A stretch of DNA of 46,904 nt from Emiliania huxleyi CCMP1516. Its lineage: Eukaryota; Haptophyta; Isochrysidales; Noelaerhabdaceae. Shown piece after piece: positions 32,701 to 41,800 of this stretch (its first letter is position 1; each line of letters opens with the position of its first letter). Where the stretch lies: assembly GCF_000372725.1 (NCBI RefSeq), contig NW_005200982.1, positions 783,424-830,327 of the forward strand, in the 5' to 3' direction. The translations under genes and the position numbers were made by a program. The notes below the pieces were generated by a model that saw nothing but the letters and a program-made list of their open reading frames with translations, had not been told where the DNA came from and ran no database searches.

Positions 32701-33801
32701 GCGTACGTGGCGGCGAGCGGGACGCCGAGGGCGGCGACCTGCTTCTCGATCCCGAGCACGGCGATCGCGCGCCTCTGGTGGCGGAGGTGGCAGGGCGCGA
32801 CGAGGTAGAAGGGTCGCGCGTCCGCGGTGGTGTAGTGCGAGAAGAAGGGGTCCGTCAGCTCGAGCGTCTCAAAGTAGTCGAGCGGCTCGCCGGCCCGCTG
32901 CTTGTCGAGGGCGCGCTGCCTGCGCGAGCGGTACTCCTCGGGCACCTCGTGCTGCAGCGAGTTGTGCACCAGCGCGTCGCACAGCGCGGAGGCGAGGGGC
33001 ACCTGGGAGGGAGGGCGGCAGCCGCGAGGTGAGACGGAGGTGTGGCCGAGGTGCAGCCGGGATCTCGGCCAGCCTCATCTCGAGCGGCACCTCCAGAGAG
33101 AGCCGCGGCGCCGCGCCGGGCGGCAGAGTCGTGCGCTTGCGCAGAGCAGACACGACCCCGAGGGCGGCAAAGATGGAGGCGTACGACGATGCGAGAGGCA
33201 GAGGCGAGTACGAGGCGAGCTTGCCAGCGAGCTGGCGGTTGATGCCCATGTCTCGGAAGACGCCGGCCTCTGCGAGGATGGACGCCTCCCACGCCTCAAT
33301 CTTGCTCCGCTCCGCGTCGCCCGTCGCAAAGCCGGGCAGGTGAGCAAGCACGGCGCGAGGGTTGACCTCATGTACCCGCTCGGCCGTCAGGCGGAGCCGG
33401 CGGCACACCGCTGGAGCGAAGCCGATGACGACAGCGTCGGCCGCAACGAGGAGCTCGTCGAGCGCCTCCTGCCCGGCCGGCGACTTGAGGTCGAGGGTCA
33501 CGACGTCCTTGCCACTCCTCAATGCCCTCGTCGTCTCTGGCCGCCACGCCTGCTCAGCGCGCTGCCCCCGAGCGGACTCTGGTCGCACCACGGCCGTGAC
33601 TGACGCGCCGAGGTCGAGGAGGTGCCGCGCGGTGAGCGGGCAGGCGAGGAAGGAGCCGATCTCGACGACGCGGAGGCCGTCGAGTGGGGCAGTGCGGCTG
33701 TCGCCGTCGGACGAGGATGAGCTGAAGGTCGAGGCCATCGCCCTTGGGCCGCCTTGGTTGCCTTCCATTTGGCGGTCCGTCAACCAACCGGGAACGTCCA
33801 A
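29782..33801 (-). CDS. Tandem CaiB/BaiF (family III) CoA-transferase with C-terminal RING finger
   Basis: Seven exons on the minus strand: 33091-33801, 32571-33002, 32076-32498, 31817-32005, 31509-31745, 31057-31428, 29782-30960. They sum to 3543 bases (1180 residues) and all six introns are phase 0. The first domain starts [19 protein letters not shown] and runs to the [10 protein letters not shown] region in exon 3. The second starts [20 protein letters not shown] and has [15 protein letters not shown] and [35 protein letters not shown] holds the position of the catalytic Asp. The aligned place in the first domain is [12 protein letters not shown], so that half probably lacks the nucleophile. 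At about residues 993-1033 a C3HC4 RING follows ([22 protein letters not shown]). Family III enzymes move CoA between carboxylic acids; RING suggests ubiquitin ligation. Start is uncertain: MDVPGWL (33801), MEGNQ or MASTF. Introns: GT, GC, GT, GC, GT (or GA), GT donors. Confidence 0.85.
32006..32075 (-). repeat. CoA-transferase intron built on a 34-bp exon duplication
   Basis: Bases 32042-32075 (start of the intron on the minus strand) match 31972-32005 (start of the next exon) at 32 of 34 positions. Between them are three units of the palindromic GGGACATGTCC and the acceptor CAG. Confidence 0.93.
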
Positions 33802-34620
33802 AGCTGATTGCTCGGAATTTCACGTAGTTTCCACAAATTCGTAAGGCCCTCCTTGCAATACCTCTGCTCCCTTCACCCTCCTCTCTCGGACGGTCAGCGC
33901 GCGCCGCCTTGGCTAAACGATTCCGAGCAAGGCACGCGGCGTCGTGATGACAACTCTCTCTCTGAGGGAGCGGGGAAAAAAATCTTTCCTCCGCCCCGCC
34001 GCGATTTCTTTTCCTTGTTCTTTTCGGTTCTTGTTTTTAAAACTCCGTTTCTTCGTGTCTGTGTTCTTTTTTGTATTCTTTTTGGTAAAATTCTTGCCCC
34101 CGCGCGATTTCTTTTCCTTGTTCTTTCGGTTCTTGTTTTTAAAACCCCGATTCTCCCTCTATATGTTCTTTTTTCTGGCGACGGCTTCTGAGGAAGCCGT
34201 CGCCCGCGCCTCGCCTGTCGACACGCGTGTCGCAGGCGTAGACAGCACTGGCGAAGCGAGGCGGCCGGCGCCGGCCCGGAGGGCGGCTGCAGTAAGAAAG
34301 AGCAGCGAGGCACTGAGCAGGCTGCCATCGAGCAGCGCGCCATGCGGGCCTGCCGCCGGCGACGAGATTGGAGAGCCGACAGGCATCGAAGAGGTAGGTA
34401 CTGAGGAGGGCCATCGCGCCCAAGGCGGTCCGCGCCGGCCCTGCACGCTGCAGGCCGTCACAGAGTCAGAGCCTGGCGAGGCTGTACAGAATGCCGAGAG
34501 CATACTGAGCGGGCTGCCGTCGAGCATACTCGCACAGGCAGCCAAGTGGGTGGATATCCAAACCCGAGAAGGAGGGCTCTAAAAGGACAGAAAGAGGATC
34601 CCGCGACACCCAATGGGTGG

Positions 34621-34927
34621 CAGTGTGCTAAAGAAAGAAAGAAAGAAAACAGACAACCCAAGGGAGGGATGGGAGGACGGCACGCCGCCACCACACAGGG
34701 ATTTTAAGGAGAGGGGTGTGATGCGCTAGCCGTCGCCCACCCTAGGGAGTCTGCCTCTTCCTATCTCTTTTCGCAGTGTGCTAAAAGAAAGAAAGAAAGA
34801 AAACAGACAACCCAAGGGAGGGATGGGAGGACGGCACGCCGCCACCACACAGGGATTTTAAGGAGAGGGGTGTGATGCGCTAGCCGTCGCCCACCCTAGG
34901 GAGTCTGCCTCTTCCTATCTCTTTTCG
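34621..34927. repeat. 153-bp tandem duplication
   Basis: Unit 34621-34773 and unit 34774-34927 are almost identical; the difference is one A in the AAAG tract near the start. Confidence 0.93.
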
Positions 34928-34957
34928 CAGTCTCTCGCCGCTTCTCGCAGTGTGCTG

Positions 34958-35236
34958 TAGGTAGGTAGGTAGAAAGGTGAAGAACAGCCAGGCTCGGACT
35001 GGACACCAACGCGGTATGGGTGGACGCTGGACATCACGCTGGACAGATGATGACGACACGCACGAGCGACACACAGACACAAACAGGCTCACAAGACACA
35101 CAGCCAGCTGGCTGCCACACACCCTGAGTCGGCGTACACATAACTCAGGGCCACATCCTCCCTGTCGCCCCCCCCAGCACTCCACGGTGCCAAGGGCACA
35201 AACAAGGGCACAACTCAAACAACAGACGACAAGAAG
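34958..35236 (-). mobile_element. Short retroposon, near-full-length copy (copy 3)
   Basis: About 275 bases. Read on the minus strand it starts near TTCTTGTCGTCTGTTG, contains ACTCAGGGTGTGTGGCAGCC and ACCGCGTTGGTGTCCAGTCC, and ends in TACC units. It matches 38571-38844, with a small internal duplication (CCAGCGTGATGTCCAGCGTC) that the other copy lacks. Confidence 0.82.
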
Positions 35237-35413
35237 TGACATGTGAGGCTAGAGCAGCTTGCTCCACCTCCAGCAATCTCACCGGCCTTCGAGGCACGGA
35301 CGAGACCGTATGTGGGGTCTAGTGAGGTGTCTATGGACGCCGTGAGGCGGGAGAATTCTTTTCCCTGTTTCTGGCGGGAGGCACAACAACCACTGCCGCG
35401 CTCCAACCACACT

Positions 35414-36206
35414 ATGCCGCCCACGCCCAGAGTCGACGCCACCGACTACCACTCTGGCCAGCACAGCGGCCGCATGGTGCGCGTGACGGGCAAGCTGCTC
35501 AGCGTTGAGGGCGACCGCGCCCAGCTCGAGATGTCGGGCGGCGGCGCGCCGGCGGCGGTGGTTTTCAACGACGCGAGCCTCGCGGCAGAGTTCGACGCGA
35601 GCCTCGTCGGGAGCGGGCACTTCGAGGTCATTGGCACGCTGCAGGCGCCGCCCTCCCGCCGCCTCTCCGCGCACCGCCCTCCGCCGCCACGCCGCGCGCG
35701 CGAGCGGACGACAGCCCGCCCGCGCCTGACGCCGCAGCTGCCCCTCGCCCCGCTCTCGCCCTCCCGCCGTCGCGCAGCCGCAACCTCCCACCCCTTCGCT
35801 CGCGTCGCACTGCGCGCCTCGTCCTCCCCGCCGCCCCGTTCGCCCCCGGCCACCCCTCGCTCCCCTCTCTCACGCCGCCGTCTCCCTCTTCCAGGGGGAC
35901 GCAACGCTGCAGGCGGCGCAGGTCGTCAACCCTGGGCACAAACTTCGGCGNNNNNNNNNNNNNNNNNNNNNNNNNNNNNNNNNNNNNNNNNNNNNNNNNN
36001 NNNNNNNNNNNNNNNNNNNNNNNNNNNNNNNNNNNNNNNNNNNNNNNNNNCCCCTTCCCCACCCTCCCTCCCGCTGCCACACTGCCGTCAGCAGCCTCAC
36101 AAGCGGAGCACCTCCCCACCCCCCCAACCCCCCACCCCTCGCAGACATGGGCATGTACGGAGAGATGCTCTCCGTCTCGAAGCGATTCCCACACATGTTC
36201 GCCTAG
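35414..36206 (+). CDS. RPA3: Replication protein A 14-kDa subunit (RPA3), interrupted by assembly gap
   Basis: Exon 1 (35414-35644) starts MPPTPRVDATDYHSGQHSG and reads MVRVTGKLLSVEGDRAQLEM and GSGHFEVIGTLQ, the OB-fold of RPA14. Exon 2 starts at 35895 (GDATLQAAQVVNPGHKLR) and runs into 100 N. After the gap, an acceptor CCCTCGCAG precedes the last exon 36145-36206 (DMGMYGEMLSVSKRFPHMFA, stop), the C-terminal helix that forms the RPA trimer core in the family. The intron at 35645-35894 reads as GC-AG, phase 0. RPA3 is the smallest subunit of the single-strand DNA-binding trimer used in replication and repair in the nucleus. The protein cannot be completed because the gap lies between exon 2 and the last exon. 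Confidence 0.82.
35951..36050. other. Assembly gap of 100 N
   Basis: Exactly 100 undetermined bases, a conventional filler, so the real distance is unknown. It falls inside RPA3 and between the two arms of the inverted duplication. Confidence 0.99.
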
Positions 36207-36857
36207 GGCATGTCGAGAGCCAGATGCTCCCGCTTCCCTGTTGTCGTGCACCCCGCTGCTCGGGGGAGGGGGGCGGCCCCTCCTGTCCACGGCGCCGTGA
36301 GTGTCTGCCCTGTGCTATAGTCTAGCTGCGGCCCGCCTCGTCCACCCTGCGGCGGGCCCCTCGCCCCGTGACTCTGTCTCTCTCTGCCGCGTACTGGTCT
36401 CCACGCGCGTTTGGCGCGGTCTGGGTGGGCGCTCTGGGGGATCTGAAAAAAACATGTGGCAGTAGCTCGGTGCACGGTGCGTACTACGCATCCTCTTACA
36501 TGTTTAGTACACACGCGGGAGAACCACGACTCACAAAAATAACGGCCAACCGGACGTGCGATCTCGCAAAATCTCGATTTTGTCTCGACAGTCTGAGGGT
36601 CGACAGCCAGAGCGCGCCCCCCGCGCGGGCGGGTCCTGTCGTCAGACGTGGAGACGCGAGGGTTGCCCCCCCTTGCCCACCTCGTGTGTGTGGAGAAGTT
36701 TACCTTACCTTACCTTACCTTACGGCTTTTAGAGACAGAGAGGAGGTGAGGCTGCGCTGAGGGCGCTGTGCACGCACGACGGGAGGGGTTTCTCCTGCGG
36801 AGTCGTGCGTGCGCGGGGGCATGCAACATGCGCGAGTTTATACTTTGCGGCGTCTGC
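36207..36857. other. Convergent intergenic region, RPA3 and THOC3
   Basis: Both neighbouring genes end here. It holds copy 3 of the TTACC-tailed repeat (36646-36723) and no other recognisable feature. Confidence 0.55.
36646..36723 (+). repeat. TTACC-tailed dispersed repeat, copy 3
   Basis: GTGGAGACGCGAGGGTTGCC, then TGTGTGTGGAGAAGTTTACC followed by four CTTACC-type units. Confidence 0.78.
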
Positions 36858-38531
36858 TCACGAGGGGAAGCCGAGGATGCGGAGGGAGCCCTCGTCGCGG
36901 CCCATCTTGTCCTTGTCGTCGCCCGCAAAGGCGAGCAGCATCCTCTTCGGGTGGAAGGCGATCGAGTTGGACGGAGCCTTGACGGGCACCGCGAGCGCCT
37001 TGCGGGCGCGGCGCGGGCGTGTCAGCGACGTGCCGCGTGAGACGCCGTTGGCGGGGCAGGGCGGCAGCGCCTGCTTGCCGGTCGCGACGTGCGCCACGTC
37101 GATGAGCGGGTCCTCGGACCCTGTCCACACCTCGCGCTGTGAAGAGAGGTCGCCTTCACGGCGTGCGAAGCTGCTGCGGCGGGGCGTGCGGTGCCCGCGG
37201 CGATGTAGCTGGAGTCGTGCGAGAAGGAGAGGGTGCGGACGGGCCACTCGAGCCTGCTCACAGGCGCAGAGGGGTGGAGAGGCGCTGGCCGCCACGCGTG
37301 GTGCGTACGGGCCCTGCTCTCGCCTCGCAAGGGTTCGGGTGAGGGTTAGGGTAAGGGCTAGAGGGTTGAGGTTAGGGTTAGGGTGAGTGCGGGCACTGCT
37401 CGCGCCTCGCGAAGGTGGCGACGCACGCGAGCTCCTGTTCACAGCCGCAGCGTGTGAAGAGCCGTGAAGCCACGCCGCCTACGCCACGCCCGCGTCTGCG
37501 GCGCGGCCGCGCCTTGACGTGCCAGGAAGTGTCTAGGAAGTGTCTAGGAAGTGTCTCTGCCGCGCCTTGACGTCCCAGAGCGAGACGAGCGCGTCCGCGC
37601 CGCCCACCGCGAACCGCTCCCCCGACGGCGAGAACTCGAGGCAGTAGCAGTTTGCAGTGTGGCCTGACGCACGAGACGAGAGGCGGCGTCACACCCCCTG
37701 CTGCTGGCAGGAAGCGGCAGCCGGTAAACGCGGCGCCGGTGAGGGTGGCGGCGGGCGCGGGCGCGGCGGAGCCGTCGCCAGGCTTTGGCGGCGCCTGTTC
37801 ACAGCGGGTGCGGTGTGAAGAGACACAGAGCGGCGGAGCCGTCGCCAGGCTTTGGGCGGCGCCGGCGGCGGCTTGAGGAGGTCAACAAAGGAGAAGACGT
37901 CGACATTGCCAGCCCCGGTGGTGAGGAAGAAGAGGCGCCCGCTCGGGTCCCACGCCATCTCGTTCACCTGCGGCTCCGAGACGGCTCAGTCAGGGCGCCG
38001 CTCCCCCTTCCCCCGCCCGGCGGCTCTCGACTCCGCCTCGTGCGGAAACTTCATCGTGCGCAGCGCCTTGCACTTGCGCGTCTCGATGATCGAGATGTTG
38101 TCCTCCTTGTCGCCCACCGCGAGGTGCTGCCCGTCCGGCGACCACCGGATGTTGATGTTCTCGCCCCGCGTCTCGATTGCGTGCACGCACTTTGAGGTGC
38201 GCGCGTCCCATATCCGGACGGTCTTGTCGCCCGACGCGGTGCCGAGGAGGTGCTCGTTCTTCGGGTCCCAGCGCAGCTGGTCCACCGAGTCCGAGTGCCC
38301 CTTGAGCTCCACGTCCGACGCGCGGCCGCCCTCGTCGATCGTCCACACTCGCACGCTCGTGTCGACAGAGCCAGAGGCGAGCTTTGTGCCGCTGCAGTTC
38401 CAGGCGACGGTGTGCACCTTCTTGCGATGCGACGCGTACTCGCGCACCGACCGCGGGTGCGGCCACAGCGATGAGCTCCCGCCGTTGGCGCCGCCGCTGG
38501 GCACCACCCTGTCCGCCGCGGAGGCTCTCAT
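36858..38531 (-). CDS. THOC3: THO complex subunit 3 (THOC3/TEX1), WD40 protein
   Basis: Eight exons on the minus strand: 38037-38531, 37863-37967, 37737-37794, 37566-37663, 37406-37434, 37195-37253, 37071-37120, 36858-36998. They sum to 1035 bases, 344 residues, close to the usual length of the family. Landmarks: ASHRKKVHTVAWNCSGTKLA, GHSDSVDQLRWDPKNEHLL, TASGDKTVRIWDARTSKC, GENINIRWSPDGQHLAVGDK, VNEMAWDPSGRLFFLTTG, CYCLEFSPSGERFAVGG, DALVSLWDVK, LEWPVRTLSFSHDSSYIAAG, SEDPLIDVAHVATGKQ and SIAFHPKRMLLAFAGDDK. The protein is a seven-bladed propeller of the THO complex, which couples transcription to mRNP assembly and export in the nucleus. All seven introns (68-152 bases) begin GC and end AG in the only joining that restores the family alignment; phases are 0, 0, 1, 0, 2, 1, 0. 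Introns 4 and 5 contain inserted tandem repeats. Confidence 0.93.
37335..37385. repeat. Telomere-like TTAGGG tract inside a THOC3 intron
   Basis: GGGTGAGGGTTAGGGTAAGG and further TTAGGG units (three exact TTAGGG in about 50 bases). It lies in intron 37254-37405 and is flanked by related 31-base stretches. Confidence 0.85.
37795..37862 (-). repeat. THOC3 intron built on a 33-bp exon duplication
   Basis: The intron begins (minus strand) with GCGCCGCCCAAAGCCTGGCG and continues for 33 bases that match the first 32 bases of the next exon, apart from one inserted C. The rest of the intron is 35 bases ending GTGAACAG. Confidence 0.93.
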
Positions 38532-38570
38532 GCTAACGAAAAAGAAATCGCGGGTGCGTCATCTAAGCCC

Positions 38571-38844
38571 ACGTTGCTTCCTGTCGTCTGTTGGTTGTTG
38601 TGCCCTTGTTTGTTTCTCTTGGCACCTTGGAGTGCTGGGGGGGGCGACAGGAAGAATGTGGCCCTGAGTTATGTATACGCCAACTCAGGGTGTGTGGCAG
38701 CCAGCTGGCTGTGTGTCTTGTGAGCTTGTTTGTGTCTGTGTGTCGTTCGTGCGTGTCGTCATCATCTGTCTCGCGTCCACCCATACCGCGTTGGTGTCCA
38801 GTCCGAGCCTGGCTGTTCTTCACCTTTCTACCTACCTACCTACC
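38571..38844 (+). mobile_element. Short retroposon, near-full-length copy (copy 4)
   Basis: About 270 bases from CTTCCTGTCGTCTGTTGG to CTACCTACCTACCTAC, matching copy 3. It lies just upstream of THOC3, and its tail touches the end of inverted-duplication arm B. Confidence 0.82.
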
Positions 38845-41800
38845 CATCTAAATAGGGCGCGACAGGACACACACACACACCACACACACACGCACAGACA
38901 TCTACGCACGTTCGAACGGCTGCGGCGCTCCTGCTCTGAGGCCACCCACAACAAGGCGTGCACCCTTGTATTTCCCCGCCCGCTCGCCGCTCCCTCGCCC
39001 CCAGCCTCTCAGACCGCCACCTGGTCGTGCAGCAGCCTCGCGAGGCCGCGGCCGCGCGGCGCTGCGACCGATCGCCGGCGCGGCCGGCGCAGCCTCCCCG
39101 ACAGCCGGCGGAAAAGGCGGCGGCCGAGCCGGCCGAGCCGGCCAAGGCGGAGCAGCAGCCTCACCGGAAGCAGGATGAGCCAGTGCGTGGCGGGGCCGAC
39201 GGTGACTTGGTACAGCGCGGGTAGGAGCAGCGAGAGGAGCAGCTGCAGCGCGAGCGCGGGCCCGCCGCCGCCAAGCGGGCCGTACAGCGAGAGGATCCAC
39301 CGCTCGACGAAGCGGTTGTAAAAGAGGAGGAGGTAGCGGTGCGAGATGTAGCAGCCGAGCGTCGTCGAGCCCGCCAGCCGCAGCAGGCGCGGCGGCTTCC
39401 GCCCGGCGAGGGCGAAGCCGCAGGCGGCGGCGCAGAGGAGGACGGAGAGGGCGAGGAGGAGGAGGATGGCGAGGGCGGCGAGCAGGGGCGGCCCGTGGCC
39501 GTCGACCTGCTGCTGCAGCGACGGCAGGAGTGCGGCGCCGTAGCTGGTGGCGGTGAGCAGCTCGACCAGCACAAAAGCGCACCCAAAGAGGGCGACGCGC
39601 CCGGCGCGGCTCGCGGGCGCGGCGAGGAGCGCGGTTCGGCGGAGCAGCGCAAAGGCGGGCCGGCCGTAGTAGAAGGTCCAAAAGTACTGCGCTGCAAAGG
39701 CGACGTAGTAGCGGTAGATCGCGTCGGACCACATGCCCCAGAGGTCGTCGTAGAGCAGGCCGCGAAAGAAGAAGGCCGAGGCGGCCGGGAGGGGCGATCC
39801 CGGAGCCAAGGCCGCCCCGGACCACCAGGCCGGGCTCCAGTCCGGCTTGTCGGCGCAGCGCCACGGCTCGAGGCAGCCCGTGCGGGGAGGCATCATCAGG
39901 GCCGCGGCGGTGACGAGGAGGCACTGTGCCAAGGGCGGCACGCGGCATAGCCGCAGCAGGACGAGTGCCGCCTTTGTGTAGAGCATCATCAGCAGGTACC
40001 ACCTGTGGTCGCCCGTCCACACGTTGGTCCGCCCCTCGCAGCCCCCGGCGCCGACGGCCTCGCACGCCGCGTAGATGAGCGGGTCGAAGACGTACAGCAT
40101 CATCAGGTAGCAGGCCAGCACGATCAGGTCGGGCTTGGAGAAGCGCGTCGCGCCCTCGTACCTCGCGTCGGCAAAGGCGGTGACCATCACGAAGCCGCTC
40201 ATGTCCTTGTACCCGCCGAGCATGCGCAAGGGCACGTCGAGCCAGCCGAGCGCCGCGCGCTGCGGGCCCGGAAGCTGCCACAGCATCTTGGCCAGCGCGC
40301 CGCAAGCGCCGCCCGAGGTGGCGTCGGCGCAGCGGAGCATGTGGTCCGAGATGACGCCGTACATGAAGAGGGCGCGCAGCACGTCGCTCACGCCGTTCTC
40401 TGCCTCGAGCGCGCCGCCGGCCGCGGTGAGGCGACGCACGTTGCCGAGCGAGTCGGTCGACGTGCCCCCGCCTCCGCCTCCTCCGCCGAGCGTCTCCACC
40501 GTCGCGCCGAGGTCTGCCCCGCCACACGCCAGGCCTCCGAGGTCGGTCTTGCCGTTTGGCAGCGCGGGGAAGGCTGGAAGCGCGATAAGGCGCGACGGCA
40601 CCATGTAGCGAGGTAGCCTCGCCTCGCAAAAGGACAGCACGCCGGCCGGGGGAGCATCGCCCGGAGGGAGTCGCACAAACGCGAGGAGCTCGTCGCCGCT
40701 CGCCACGACCGCCAGCTGCGAGAGCGGCGCCGCGGTGGCTTCGTCGCGATAGTCGCGCAGCACGGCCTCGACCGCCTCCAGCTCGATGCGGTGGCCGCGC
40801 ACCTTCACCTGCCGGTCCATCCGACCGAGGAAGCGAAGGTCGCCGCCCCCGCTCCTCACGGCGAGGTCGCCCGTTCGGTACAGGAGCGGGCAGGGAGGCA
40901 CCGCGCCATCGGACTGAAGGCACGGGTAGAGGGGCTGCTTGCGCGCCTCCGCCTCGGACCAGAGCGGGTTGGCGACAAACCTCGCCGAAGTGAGGTCGTC
41001 CCGCCTGAGGTAACCGCGAGCGACGCAGCAGCCAAACACAACCTCGCCCGGCACGCCGAGCGGCGCCGGCCGCAGCTCCGCGTCCATGACGAGGACGACG
41101 GTGTTTGAGATGGGCCTTCCGATGAGCGGCTCCGACGCCACCCCGTGCGGGCAGCGGTAGTGCGTCATCGACCCCTCGGTCGGGCCGTACACGTTGTCGA
41201 TCGTCGCCTTCCCGCGCAGCGCCTCGTGGAAGCGGCCCACAGTGGCCGCGGACAGCGCCTCGCCGCAGCAGACAACCGAGCGCAGTTTGAGGCGGCGGCC
41301 GAGGCGAACGGAGGGGCGCATGCCAGCGCCTCCCCGGCCGCCCCGCAGCCTGGCCGCAGGCCGGCACGCCTTGGCGAGCGGCGCGAGGAGCGCGTCGACG
41401 TGGGACGGGATGAGGAAGGCGATGGTCGCGCCTGTGTTGATTGTGGGCCGGTCGTGAAGGTGTTCAACTGAGACGGGATGAGCGGAGGGGGGCGAGCATG
41501 CCGGTGGAGACGAGGGCGTCTGCGAAGAGGGAGGGCGAGCGCACGACGGGCGGCGGCGTGATGGCGAGGGTCGCCCCCGTCGCGAGGGTCCACCAGAGCT
41601 CCCACTCGGAGACGCCAAAGATGAACTGCGTCTTGAACGGGACCTGCTCACGGCGTATGGTGTCAAGAGACGCTGCTCACAGCCGTCCATGATGCGTCTA
41701 GGTCGGGCACCACGTCGCCGACTCCGATCCGGTAGGTGGACTGGAACCAGGCGGTGCGCATGAGCAGAGGCCCGTGCTCCACCATGACGCCCTTGGGCTT

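Larger units (their letters stand above)
33802..35413. other. No gene recognised; tandem duplications and a retroposon
   Basis: Contains a 47-base direct repeat (34001-34047 and 34104-34149, GCGATTTCTTTTCCTTGTTC...), a 153-base tandem duplication (34621-34927) and a retroposon copy (34958-35236). The frame at 34190-34582 has protein-like composition but no recognisable family. Confidence 0.5.
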
